Source of the DNA: Verrucomicrobiales bacterium
Lineage (GTDB): Bacteria; Verrucomicrobiota; Verrucomicrobiia; Limisphaerales; UBA1096
Direction: 5' to 3'
NCBI GenBank assembly: GCA_002684915.1
Contig: NYWG01000137.1
Location: 1 to 33,554, forward strand
DNA length: 33,554 nucleotides
Part shown: piece by piece, positions 26,076-33,554 of the stretch
How the letters are laid out: each line of letters opens with the position of its first letter
Position numbering within the stretch: position 1 is the stretch's first letter
Notes under the pieces: model-generated
Databases searched by the model: none
What the model was told of the DNA's origin: nothing
The model's input: the letters and a program-made list of their open reading frames with translations, nothing else
Translations under genes and position numbers: made by a program

Positions 26076-26942
26076 TTAGTTGCTGACACTTGGTAATACA
26101 AGATGATTAATCCAATTTTTAACTTCAAGCGTTCTAATTGAATCATCTAAAATGTCAGATTTAACCTTAAGCTCAGAGGCCATATCAGATCTAGAAGGCT
26201 CATTATGTAAAAGCTCTAATTGATTAATATAAGTCAAACCTTCACTCTCACTTTTAAAAAAATTAAGTTTTATTAATTTTTCCATACGACAAAACATCAA
26301 TCTTGCCATTTCGTGAAGATCATATTCCGGATGATATTGCACCGCCCAGAATTCTGAATTTTTATAACTTACTGCAACTGATTGCACTGAAGTAAAATCA
26401 TTACCTGAAAGCCGTATTCCTTTATCAGGTAAAACTGTGATCTCGTCATCATGACTGGTAAACGCATCAAAAACTTCTTGTTTTCCAAAATATAAAGGAT
26501 GACTCGACCCCTCACTTGTTAATTGGATATCCCGTGAAATTCCCATTTCCCTACCCTTAGGGTTTAATGCCACTTTACCGCCAGCTGCCACTACTGCAAT
26601 TTGAGCTGCCCAACAGCTGCCAAAAGCGGGCACCCCATACCGAAAACATTCTCTTGCAAATTCAATCTGAATTTTTACATCTGGGGTTCCTGAGTAAACA
26701 CAGGAACTACATCCAGTCCAAGCGATACCATGATAATTTTTAATCGCTTCTCCAGAAGGAAGATTAACACCCTGATCAGCAGGAAAAATAATGTCACACT
26801 GACTAGGAACAGGTGAGCATTTAAGAAGCATCTTTTTATATAGATCAGCCGCCAAACTTGCTCCACCTGACTGTAATTGGTCACGAGCTTCTCTTGTGTA
26901 ACCATCAATAATTAAAAATTTCAGTGGTTTTGCCTCTGCCAT
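26076..26942 (-). CDS. Class I glutamine amidotransferase-like protein
   Basis: A 288-aa cytosolic protein of the class I GATase fold. The triad is intact: C110 in 'FGSCWAAQIAV', and H204 with E206 in 'QYHPEYD'. Residues 1-230 make up the domain, and ~60 C-terminal residues form an extra helical tail. No synthetase partner is encoded nearby, so it probably acts alone as a hydrolase or transferase on a gamma-glutamyl or similar amide, like PuuD-type enzymes. It starts 19 bp after phnW and 38 bp before the cytochrome, indicating membership of the phn operon. A link to gamma-glutamylated aminophosphonate is a guess. Confidence 0.82.
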   Translation of the reverse strand: MAEAKPLKFLIIDGYTREARDQLQSGGASLAADLYKKMLLKCSPVPSQCDIIFPADQGVNLPSGEAIKNYHGIAWTGCSSCVYSGTPDVKIQIEFARECFRYGVPAFGSCWAAQIAVVAAGGKVALNPKGREMGISRDIQLTSEGSSHPLYFGKQEVFDAFTSHDDEITVLPDKGIRLSGNDFTSVQSVAVSYKNSEFWAVQYHPEYDLHEMARLMFCRMEKLIKLNFFKSESEGLTYINQLELLHNEPSRSDMASELKVKSDILDDSIRTLEVKNWINHLVLPSVSN

Positions 26943-26961
26943 AATTTGGTAAATTGCGTTC

Positions 26962-28089
26962 TTATCCCTCTTTCAAACCACTCATTACTTCTTCGATTCT
27001 CTTTAACAATTCTAATATATCATCTTTGAAAATATCCCCTATTGTGCCAATTCTGAAACAATCTGCATTTGACACTTTCCCTGGATAAATCACAAAACCG
27101 CGCTCCTTCAACGCATCGTAAAAATTTTGAAAATCAAATGCTGCCAAATCAGGACAATGAAACGAAGTAATAATTGGCGACTGAAATTCATCATTAATTA
27201 AGGTTTTAAATCCAATGGAACGCATCCCTTCTACTAGTGTTTTATGATTATTTAAATAACGATTATGCCTCGCTTCAACCCCCCCCTCAGCATCCAGTTC
27301 CTCTAATGCACAGGCAAATGCATTCACTACATGAGTTGGCGAAGTAAACCTCCACTTTCCGCCTTTTGATTCCATTTCCCGCCATTGTTCATACAGATCA
27401 AGACTGTGTGAACGAGCCAATCCTTTGGTCGATTCAAGCTGGTCTCGATCTGCAATAACGAAGCCAAACCCCGGCACACCCTGGACACACTTGTTCGCAG
27501 ACGAGATAAGATAATGTGCGCCAGTAGATTCCATGCTTATTGGGATACCACCAAACGAAGACATAGCATCAAGTATATATATACGACCCAGGCGACGTAC
27601 AATTTCCCCAACTGCTTCTGCCGGATTAAGCATTCCAGTGGTTGTCTCACAATGAACCATCGCAACGTGAGAAATAGCAGAATCTTCCATCAGAATTTTC
27701 TCTACTTCATTAAGATTCGTGAGCTCAGTCTCCACTTGGCTCAGCTCGACAGTTTCGATTCCAAGCATTCGAGATATAGTCGCAACTCGTGCACCATAAG
27801 CACCATTATTGAGAACAAGAAGCTTGCCCCCTGGAGGAATCACTGAACCTACAACCGACTCGACTGAAAATGTACCACTACCGGGCATAAGCACCGATGT
27901 GAAAGAGTCAAAGTTGACATCATCTCGCACAGCAAGACGAACCAGACTATTTCGAATAGACTCAACAATATTATTATAATCAACATCCCAAGTTGAGTAT
28001 TCCTCCATCATTGCTTCACGAACTGTTCTAGTCGTGGTGAGAGGACCAGGAGTTAACAACAGATACTGAGTGTCTCTCTCTCTTACCAT
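26962..28089 (-). CDS. phnW: 2-Aminoethylphosphonate:pyruvate aminotransferase
   Basis: PLP enzyme that converts 2-aminoethylphosphonate plus pyruvate to phosphonoacetaldehyde plus alanine. The 375 aa match the family (about 367). The N-terminal PhnW signature 'LLLTPGPLTTTRTVREAM' is clear, with D174 in 'YILDAMSSFGG' and PLP lysine K200 in 'SSANKCVQGVPGFGFV'. Its ATG overlaps the last codons of phnY by 7 bp (CCATGGTAA), so the two are translationally coupled. No phnX (phosphonatase) is present; phosphonoacetaldehyde is instead routed through PhnY and PhnA. Serine-glyoxylate-type relatives are excluded by the signature and by the context. Confidence 0.94.
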   Translation of the reverse strand: MVRERDTQYLLLTPGPLTTTRTVREAMMEEYSTWDVDYNNIVESIRNSLVRLAVRDDVNFDSFTSVLMPGSGTFSVESVVGSVIPPGGKLLVLNNGAYGARVATISRMLGIETVELSQVETELTNLNEVEKILMEDSAISHVAMVHCETTTGMLNPAEAVGEIVRRLGRIYILDAMSSFGGIPISMESTGAHYLISSANKCVQGVPGFGFVIADRDQLESTKGLARSHSLDLYEQWREMESKGGKWRFTSPTHVVNAFACALEELDAEGGVEARHNRYLNNHKTLVEGMRSIGFKTLINDEFQSPIITSFHCPDLAAFDFQNFYDALKERGFVIYPGKVSNADCFRIGTIGDIFKDDILELLKRIEEVMSGLKEG

Positions 28090-29531
28090 GGTAAAGAGAA
28101 TGTCTTTGTAGTTGTCATAAACTTCATTGCTTCTATAACTCCTTCCTTTATACCCAGTCCTGAGTCCTTAATTCCTCCAAAAGGAGAGCACTCCATTCGA
28201 AAGCCAGGCACTTGATTTACATTAACCGCCCCTGTTTTCAATTCCTTAATAACTTTGATTGCAGCTGCCATATCATTTGTAACAACTCCAGATGATAGTC
28301 CAAAGGGAGAAGAATTGGCCAAGGCAATAGCATCATCAATATCACGAACTGGCATAATGGGTGCAAGAGGTCCGAAAGATTCCTCACATACCATCTCAGC
28401 ATCACGTGGCACATTGGCAATAACTGTCGGCTCTAGCTGCGCACCATTTCTATTACCACCTAATAGCACCTTAGCGCCTGATTTGACTGCCTTTATTACA
28501 CGCTGCTCAAGCTCGATGGCAGCAGGCTCATCAATAACAGTCCCCATAAGAGTTTCTTCGTTAGCAGGGTCACCAGCCTTAAACTCAGAAGCCTTATCCA
28601 AAAATTTAGCTGTAAACTGTTCTAGCACCTCCTCCTCAACCAAAATCCTCTTAACAGCAGTACAACGCTGACCGGAATTACGAAATGATCCCTCGGTAGC
28701 CAATGTTGCAGCTAAATCTAGATCCGCATCCCGAAGAACTATTAATGGAGCGTTACCACCCAATTCCAAACAAAGCTTCTTATAACCGGCTATCTTTGTA
28801 AGATGTTTACCTGGCTCAGTCCCCCCGGTAAAAGTAACTAAATCAACACGCTTATCCTTCACAAGCGCTTCAGTTATCATTTTACGGTCACCAACAAAAG
28901 TACTAAGCATTGGCTTTGGCAGTCCAGCTTCATATAGTAACTCAGTAAGACGGATCGCTGTTAACGGAGTCTTACTTGAAGGCTTTAGAAGAACCGGAAC
29001 CCCAGCTGCTATGGCAGGAGCTAGCTTATGGGCCACCTGATTTAAAGGATGGTTAAATGGCGTAATAGCAACCACCAAACTCAACGGTTCTCGTAATGTG
29101 AAAATTTTTCGAGCTGGGCCGTTTTTAGCTGCATCACAGGAAAAGATACTTTCGTCATCTCGCAACGCCTCGGCAGCTGCAAACTTAAAAACCTCCTGAG
29201 CTCGACCAACCTCATAACGAGTCTCACGCATACAGAGACCTGCCTCAAGTCTAATTAAATTAGCAAACTCATCGGCATACTGGGCCAATAAATCACGAGC
29301 ACGCATGAGTATTTCATATCGCTCATTTTTAGTCGGCATCTCTTTATTGCCTAACGCAGCCTGAATGGCCTCCTCAAGTTGCTCGGAAGTGATCTTTGAA
29401 AGAGTCCCAGTAAGTGAACCATCCCACGGATAGCGAATCTCAAGCGTATCATCGGACTTTACTCGCTGACCTGCTACATAACTCGACCAGGAAAGTGGAA
29501 GTGACTTTGTAATATCAACAGCTTGACTCAT
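28083..29531 (-). CDS. phnY: Phosphonoacetaldehyde dehydrogenase
   Basis: NAD-dependent aldehyde dehydrogenase that oxidises phosphonoacetaldehyde to phosphonoacetate in the cytosol. The 482 aa match the family. N160 lies in 'TPFNHPLNQVAHKLAPA', the cofactor lysine K183 in 'VLLKPSS', the general-base glutamate E256 in 'LCLELGGNAP' and the nucleophile C290 in 'FRNSGQRCTAVKR'. The C-terminal 'VPGFRMECSPFGGIKDSG' stretch is characteristic of this subgroup. It overlaps phnA by 4 bp (ATGA) and phnW by 7 bp. This is the dehydrogenase PhnY, not the 2-oxoglutarate oxygenase PhnY* that pairs with PhnZ. Confidence 0.93.
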   Translation of the reverse strand: MSQAVDITKSLPLSWSSYVAGQRVKSDDTLEIRYPWDGSLTGTLSKITSEQLEEAIQAALGNKEMPTKNERYEILMRARDLLAQYADEFANLIRLEAGLCMRETRYEVGRAQEVFKFAAAEALRDDESIFSCDAAKNGPARKIFTLREPLSLVVAITPFNHPLNQVAHKLAPAIAAGVPVLLKPSSKTPLTAIRLTELLYEAGLPKPMLSTFVGDRKMITEALVKDKRVDLVTFTGGTEPGKHLTKIAGYKKLCLELGGNAPLIVLRDADLDLAATLATEGSFRNSGQRCTAVKRILVEEEVLEQFTAKFLDKASEFKAGDPANEETLMGTVIDEPAAIELEQRVIKAVKSGAKVLLGGNRNGAQLEPTVIANVPRDAEMVCEESFGPLAPIMPVRDIDDAIALANSSPFGLSSGVVTNDMAAAIKVIKELKTGAVNVNQVPGFRMECSPFGGIKDSGLGIKEGVIEAMKFMTTTKTFSLPW

Positions 29532-30796
29532 GGCTTAATTCCGTTACATACAAAGTCGAATATATCAAAATTACGCGGATCACCTTTGGCGAGAGCCGCA
29601 TACTTATTATTAAGCGGTTTTGAAACGAGAAAAGGAACCATTTCCTCATAACGACCACCATGTGAACGCAGGGTGCCTTCAAGTTTTCCAAGGTCATGAT
29701 GATCAGGTGTTCGACCAATAACCCAATCGCGTTCTGAGAGAACAAATAGATCTCCAATTCGATCCCCAGGCAATTCGAGCTTATTTATTGCAGCATCCTT
29801 TGAATACACTTCCGCAACTCCATCAAGTTCTGCAATCCAGTCAGCAACTTTTTGCGCATCCACACCATCTGGTAAATAAACTGTCACCGCAGATCCAAGC
29901 GCACCATGATGCACAACATAAGGATCAGTGATCGGACATATTACACGAATACCATCACCAAATTCTTGAACCAAATCCGTTTCAAGAAAAATCACATTGG
30001 GTTCACCATCCCTATTACATTTGGCATTCATCCCATGATCGGCAGTAACACCAACAACAGCATTGAGGTCAAGCAGCTTGCCAATTTCCGCGTCAATTAA
30101 ACGATAGAACTCACGTGATTCAGGAGCCTCGGGAGCATATTTATGCTGCATATAATCAGTAAGTGATAAATACAAAAAATCAGCACGCCCAGAAGCCAAT
30201 AGTTCTACTCCCACCCTTAACACATAAAGACTAGCTTCAGCTGAATATATTACAGGCTTTGGCCCGGCAAGAGACTCAACATTATCAATACCATTTAATT
30301 CCAGACTGACTTCATTAGCTTTTTCAGCAGAGATTGATATACCATCCATACCTTTAGAAAGGAGCTCACGAAGCTTATCCTTTGCCGTCACCATAGCAAC
30401 CTTACGACCAGCCTGCGAAGCAGCAGCAAGAATGGTAGCATTACGCAAGAAACGTGATGAATTAGTCATCAATTCTTCACCACTTTCAGGGTCAATAATG
30501 TAATTACCCCCAATTCCCGTTTCAGATGGAGGTGTACCAGTTACTATTGAGCAATTGTTTACATTAGTAAAAGAAGGGAGAGCTCCTCGAGCTAATCCAT
30601 AATACCCATCAGACGCTAATCTAGCTAAATTAGGTAATTCACCATGCGCAAATCCTAGACTAATATATTCATTAGCCCAACCATCAGCACAAATAACAAC
30701 CACCGGAATACTAGGTAACGTATAACTTTTTTGATTTAATGAAATAGTAGACACAATTATTCTCTCAAAAATAAAATATGGCACCAGTGTACACAT
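29528..30796 (-). CDS. phnA: Phosphonoacetate hydrolase
   Basis: Alkaline-phosphatase-superfamily enzyme that cleaves phosphonoacetate to acetate and phosphate using two zinc ions. Metal and nucleophile residues (track numbering) are D38 in 'VICADGW', nucleophile T77 in 'PSFTNVNN', D214/H218 in 'TDYMQHKY', D253/H254 in 'ADHGMN' and H379 in 'RSHGG'. The 422-aa track model starts at ATG 30796, but a GTG at 30754 has GAGAG about 7 bases upstream and gives 'STISLNQKSYTLP', which is closer to the usual N-terminus, so I favour 30754 (408 aa). It is the first gene of the phnA-phnY-phnW operon, preceded by a probable terminator of the pseudopilin gene. Confidence 0.92.
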   Translation of the reverse strand: MCTLVPYFIFERIIVSTISLNQKSYTLPSIPVVVICADGWANEYISLGFAHGELPNLARLASDGYYGLARGALPSFTNVNNCSIVTGTPPSETGIGGNYIIDPESGEELMTNSSRFLRNATILAAASQAGRKVAMVTAKDKLRELLSKGMDGISISAEKANEVSLELNGIDNVESLAGPKPVIYSAEASLYVLRVGVELLASGRADFLYLSLTDYMQHKYAPEAPESREFYRLIDAEIGKLLDLNAVVGVTADHGMNAKCNRDGEPNVIFLETDLVQEFGDGIRVICPITDPYVVHHGALGSAVTVYLPDGVDAQKVADWIAELDGVAEVYSKDAAINKLELPGDRIGDLFVLSERDWVIGRTPDHHDLGKLEGTLRSHGGRYEEMVPFLVSKPLNNKYAALAKGDPRNFDIFDFVCNGIKP

Positions 30797-30819
30797 TCCG
30801 TGTGCAACTGATAAGCTGG

Positions 30820-30862
30820 AAAAGCCTTTAGATTAAAATATTAAAATCAAGCCTATAAAGGC
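30820..30862 (-). terminator. Probable terminator between the pseudopilin gene and phnA
   Basis: On the minus strand, GCCTTTA and TAAAGGC (7 bp, perfect) enclose an inner GATT/AATC pairing and are followed by TTTT. The 5' arm overlaps the last codons of the pseudopilin gene (stop at 30853-30855). The loop is long and bulged, so strength is uncertain, but its position would insulate the phn operon. Confidence 0.4.
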
Positions 30863-31710
30863 AAACCAGTATACCAATGAATACTAGTCATATAATCCCT
30901 TCCTCCACCTTGTAGCGCGCTTTTCCCACAATCCTTTGTATATTTGATTGGACTGACATGACCATCAGCCCATAACGTCTGACAGGAAGCACCGTACGGC
31001 TTGCCGCTACCATGCCTAAACCATTCTGATACCCAATCTACATCTGGATAAAGTGGGGCTAGGCTATACTTCCACTGAGTTAGATTTTCAGCTGCGCCAT
31101 TAGCTGCAAGCGTATCACTAGGTCCTCCATCCATTTTTTGCTCACCAGCATCCTGTACAATTATCGTTTGATTTGGATCAGTTAATTCATTACGCCTTCT
31201 TGGGCGAAAACCACTTGTTCCCCTTTTTTGAATTGCACTAAAAAATCGCCCATTCATACCATAAGAAGCATCAACCCAAAAACTAGCTCCATACTTTATA
31301 CCATCCTCTCTCCACTCATCAGAAGTCTTTGCAGCAGGACAACGGAAGAGAGCTATAGATCCCCCAACATATTTATAGTAAGCCAATCCCCAATAAGCTT
31401 CGCCACTATTTGGATCTGCTATCAATTTACGCGCCGCCTTCATTCTTGGATTCATATACCACTTTCCATGATTGGGAGGGCCTCCTGAAGGAGTGTGATG
31501 CATAAACCCATCATTATCATCCTCATACATTCTGAATGCCAAATCGATTTGTTTCAGACTATTGGTACAAAAAGCCTGCTTGCCTTTTTCCTTAGCACCC
31601 GCCAAAGCAGGCAACAGCATTGAAGCCAAAATAGCTATTATAGCAATTACGACCAGAAGCTCTATCAGGGTGAAACCCTCATTAATATTAAGTTTTTTTG
31701 TCGTTTTCAT
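30853..31710 (-). CDS. Prepilin-like protein with N-terminal methylation motif (DUF1559-like)
   Basis: A 285-aa protein whose N-terminus is a textbook type IV pilin/type II secretion prepilin signal: '[20 protein letters not shown]', cleaved after Gly and methylated on Phe. The remainder resembles the H-x9-DG pseudopilin-like proteins that occur in many copies in Verrucomicrobiota and Planctomycetota; the C-terminal '[17 protein letters not shown]' corresponds to the DG motif, and an upstream 'FRHGSG' holds the His. Their role (minor pilin, surface protein or substrate binding) is not established. It begins 1 bp after the stop of the ankyrin lipoprotein gene and therefore belongs to its operon. 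Confidence 0.9.
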   Translation of the reverse strand: MKTTKKLNINEGFTLIELLVVIAIIAILASMLLPALAGAKEKGKQAFCTNSLKQIDLAFRMYEDDNDGFMHHTPSGGPPNHGKWYMNPRMKAARKLIADPNSGEAYWGLAYYKYVGGSIALFRCPAAKTSDEWREDGIKYGASFWVDASYGMNGRFFSAIQKRGTSGFRPRRRNELTDPNQTIIVQDAGEQKMDGGPSDTLAANGAAENLTQWKYSLAPLYPDVDWVSEWFRHGSGKPYGASCQTLWADGHVSPIKYTKDCGKSALQGGGRDYMTSIHWYTGLPL

Positions 31711-31711
31711 T

Positions 31712-32347
31712 TTACTGTTTAAGAATTTTTTTAATATTTAAAATACTTTTCTTTGATATCACATTCCCCATTGAATCACTCAAAGAGTCTTCATTAAGCA
31801 TAGACTCAACCACATTTACCACCGAATTTCCCTGAAAATCTAAAATATTTTTTTCTGCACCATGTTCCAAAAGTAATTTAGTAATATTCACATCCCCATT
31901 CCTCACTGCATAATGAAGCGGAGTAGAGCCAACTTTGTTAGTTGAATTTACTTTAACACCCATATTGATAAGTTTTTCAGCAAAACTCTCACGAGAAAAA
32001 GTTGCTGCCTTATGCAATGCAGTGTTGCCTTGAATATCCTTAATCTGAGTACTAGCCCCACGCTCCATAAGCAAATCAAAACCCTTTTTGGAACCAGAAC
32101 CTATAACGTGAAAAAGCGCCGTTTCACCAGCTGGATCAGCATGATCGATTTGTATGCCAGCATCCAAACTTTTAACTAAACTTTTCAAATCACCAAATTT
32201 TGCAGCTTTGATAACATCATCAGGGTTACGACAACCAGCTACTCCTAAGCACAGTGCAAAGAGCAAAGTATAATTAAATGAAATTATTGAATACTTATTT
32301 ACCAAAACTCTGCATCTTAAGGTACTGACCAGCTTGAGCATCTCCAT
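31712..32347 (-). CDS. Ankyrin-repeat lipoprotein
   Basis: A protein of up to 211 aa with a lipobox 'LGVAGC' and about four ankyrin repeats (~45-180), the clearest being '[19 protein letters not shown]' and '[19 protein letters not shown]'. The track start (ATG 32347) overlaps the upstream gene by 53 bp and places the lipid-modified Cys at residue 39. A TTG at 32305, overlapping the upstream stop by 11 bp, would give a normal 24-residue signal ('[18 protein letters not shown]...') and is my preferred start. It lies between a small lipoprotein gene and the pseudopilin gene in one compact unit. It is similar in layout, though not obviously in sequence, to the ankyrin lipoprotein at 9.4 kb. Confidence 0.82.
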   Translation of the reverse strand: MEMLKLVSTLRCRVLVNKYSIISFNYTLLFALCLGVAGCRNPDDVIKAAKFGDLKSLVKSLDAGIQIDHADPAGETALFHVIGSGSKKGFDLLMERGASTQIKDIQGNTALHKAATFSRESFAEKLINMGVKVNSTNKVGSTPLHYAVRNGDVNITKLLLEHGAEKNILDFQGNSVVNVVESMLNEDSLSDSMGNVISKKSILNIKKILKQ

Positions 32348-32675
32348 CCTCAGCTGCCTTACTTAAATTCTCTGCAACTGCCATCAATCCACCTGCAATA
32401 AGATCACGCTGCTCAACATCAAGATCTTTTAAAGCCATTAGCCTCTTTAAGACGCCATGAGCAGCTTTATAATTTTTAGATTTTAATAGATTAGTAGCCT
32501 GATCAGCCATTGCCTTTATATTATCATCTTTTTCATCCTTAAATGCTGCTGAAATCGTTTCTGGAGCATCCTCCAAACTAATCTCCTTAGGATACTTATC
32601 ACCAGAGCAGCCTACGATTGATAAAGACAATACGAATCCAAAAAAAATAAGTGAATTTTTAATTAGTTTATTCAT
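32295..32675 (-). CDS. Small predicted lipoprotein of unknown function
   Basis: I do not recognise a family. From the ATG at 32675 the protein is 126 aa with a classic lipoprotein signal ('NKLIKNSLIFFGFVLSLSIVGC') and an acidic, helical mature part containing 'NLLKSKNYKAAHGVLKRLMAL', which has a TPR-like look, and ending '[13 protein letters not shown]'. The ORF track extends the start to 32726, but that extension runs through a perfect terminator hairpin, so 32675 is preferred. It is the first gene of the lipoprotein-ankyrin-pseudopilin unit, just after the terminator of the preceding gene, with no clear Shine-Dalgarno. Confidence 0.72.
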   Translation of the reverse strand: MNKLIKNSLIFFGFVLSLSIVGCSGDKYPKEISLEDAPETISAAFKDEKDDNIKAMADQATNLLKSKNYKAAHGVLKRLMALKDLDVEQRDLIAGGLMAVAENLSKAAEDGDAQAGQYLKMQSFGK

Positions 32676-32679
32676 TCTT

Positions 32680-32723
32680 AAAAAAGAAAGAGCAGCTTCG
32701 ATTATTTTCATAACCGAAGCTGC
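32680..32723 (-). terminator. Strong rho-independent terminator for the window-edge secreted protein gene
   Basis: A perfect 9-bp inverted repeat, GCAGCTTCG/CGAAGCTGC, with an inner TTAT/ATAA pairing is followed on the minus strand by TCTTTCTTTTTT. It lies 31 bp after the stop codon of the 32754-33554 gene. The downstream lipoprotein start at 32675 begins immediately after the T-tract. Confidence 0.8.
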
Positions 32724-32753
32724 CAATCTATTCAGGTGCGTTCTCCAACGTGT

Positions 32754-33554
32754 TTATTTCACTAATCGATAGAAAGCCGCAGCCTGATCTGCAGCTCCGC
32801 TATGAGACTCTTTACCGGTAGTATCATCGACATCAGTCCAAGGACCATTCACAGATGATGCGGTCTGTAATTTAACCCCGTCCTGAGCAGGCCAATTTAC
32901 TGTCAAAACACCTCCATCAACTGTGATGGAATTAATCACTAAGTCACCATCACCACCAGCTTCGCCAGCAATTACGATAATATTATCAATTGCCCACCAC
33001 CAGTTGTTGTGACCTTGGTGATCCCAAGTAATCACTGCTTTCTGAGCACCGACTGGATTATTCAACGAGAGTGTGACTGTATCATTGTAAGCCGTTGGGC
33101 TGTCTGGGGTAAGCTCCAACAATGTTACAGGATCAGCACCATCATATGAAACCATCACCTTACCTTGCTGCGGTTCCTGCCTCCAGCTGGAGTCATAAGT
33201 CAAAACCAAAGATCCAGCAGCAGCACTCGAGACATCTATTTCAGGTGTTACAAGGGAAGCATTAAACTTAGCATCAGCCTTATCATCATACTCATCTGAG
33301 TCACCAACGGCTATCACGCCCGTTCCCTTGGTAAACTGTGCACGATCCTGACCGGCTGTTGCATTCCATGAAACTGGATCAAGAAATGTCCAGCCATCAA
33401 ACTCCACTACATCATCGCCTCCAGCTGTCGGACCATGTTCATCACCAAATGCTACCACCCAACCCGCAGGAGCCTCAGCTGTCCAATCTGTACCATCGCC
33501 TCCTGATTCACTGTCAGATACAAATGGACCTAGCTCTAAGCTATCGAAATTCTC
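32754..33554 (-). CDS. Secreted beta-sandwich protein, C-terminal part (5' end outside window)
   Basis: The frame stays open to the right edge, so the GTG start at 33458 in the track is internal. The extra upstream residues read 'ENFDSLELGPFVSDSESGG' and join 'GTDWTAEAPAGWV' to the tracked protein. The visible 266 residues contain a jelly-roll/MAM- or carbohydrate-binding-like beta domain ('LVLTYDSSWRQEPQQGKVMV', 'NWWWAIDNIIV'), a short Gly/Asp linker and a final ~65-residue module ('ITVDGGVLTVNWPAQDGVKL' ... 'AAFYRLVK') that is common at the ends of Verrucomicrobiota secreted proteins. Acidic, low-Cys composition fits extracellular exposure. The N-terminal, probably catalytic, part is outside the window. 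A strong terminator follows. Confidence 0.82.
   Translation of the reverse strand, partial: ENFDSLELGPFVSDSESGGDGTDWTAEAPAGWVVAFGDEHGPTAGGDDVVEFDGWTFLDPVSWNATAGQDRAQFTKGTGVIAVGDSDEYDDKADAKFNASLVTPEIDVSSAAAGSLVLTYDSSWRQEPQQGKVMVSYDGADPVTLLELTPDSPTAYNDTVTLSLNNPVGAQKAVITWDHQGHNNWWWAIDNIIVIAGEAGGDGDLVINSITVDGGVLTVNWPAQDGVKLQTASSVNGPWTDVDDTTGKESHSGAADQAAAFYRLVK

Noticed and set aside
28255-28671. 138-aa plus-strand ORF inside phnY
   Set aside because: Entirely antisense to a strongly conserved aldehyde dehydrogenase; Ser/Ala-rich shadow frame without domain signs.
1-33554. CRISPR arrays, insertion sequences or prophage genes
   Set aside because: No regularly spaced repeats, transposase, integrase or phage structural motifs were seen on either strand.

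Overview
The window looks like a chromosomal segment of a free-living, probably marine member of the Verrucomicrobiota (less likely Planctomycetota). The basis is the gene content: a DUF1549/DUF1553 'planctomycete cytochrome c' protein, a prepilin-like protein with an H-x9-DG style C-terminus, a fused esterase/SASA protein, a Tat-exported Gfo/Idh oxidoreductase, a ThuA-domain protein, a fused LacI-like plus AraC (XylR-type) regulator, and short ankyrin lipoproteins. The DNA is AT-rich, Shine-Dalgarno sequences are weak, and GTG/TTG starts are common. The taxonomic call is an inference from gene families.

Layout. 1-2.7 kb, plus strand: the 3' end of acetyl-CoA synthetase, then mdh-deoC. 2.7-3.0 kb: a 371-bp non-coding gap between convergent genes. 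3.0-9.3 kb, minus strand: a gamma-glutamyltransferase, a DUF1549/DUF1553 protein and a Y-family DNA polymerase. 9.4-12.1 kb: an ankyrin lipoprotein (+) facing an endonuclease/phosphatase-fold lipoprotein and a ThuA protein (-). 12.2-17.0 kb, plus strand: a small membrane protein coupled to a creatininase-family amidohydrolase, tRNA-Arg(ACG), a Tat-exported Gfo/Idh oxidoreductase with a clear terminator, and typA. 17.0-30.8 kb, minus strand: eleven tightly spaced genes. 30.9-33.5 kb, minus strand: a pseudopilin, an ankyrin lipoprotein, a small lipoprotein, and the end of a secreted beta-sandwich protein cut by the window edge.

The most interesting part is the 11-gene minus-strand run. Read in transcription order it begins phnA-phnY-phnW, the hydrolytic route for 2-aminoethylphosphonate (AEP): PhnW makes phosphonoacetaldehyde, PhnY oxidises it to phosphonoacetate, and PhnA cleaves that to phosphate and acetate. 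Next come a class I glutamine-amidotransferase-like protein and a membrane-anchored octaheme cytochrome c. After a 171-bp gap follow a XylR-type regulator, a class III PLP enzyme that closely resembles PbfA ((R)-1-hydroxy-2-AEP ammonia-lyase, which also yields phosphonoacetaldehyde), a two-helix membrane protein, a sodium:solute symporter, a fused esterase/SASA protein and a secreted HExxH metalloprotein. No ABC phosphonate transporter is present. The symporter pair is therefore a candidate aminophosphonate uptake system, and the cytochrome and amidotransferase are unexplained partners. That extension of the PhnWYA/PbfA pathway is an inference from gene order, not something the sequence proves.
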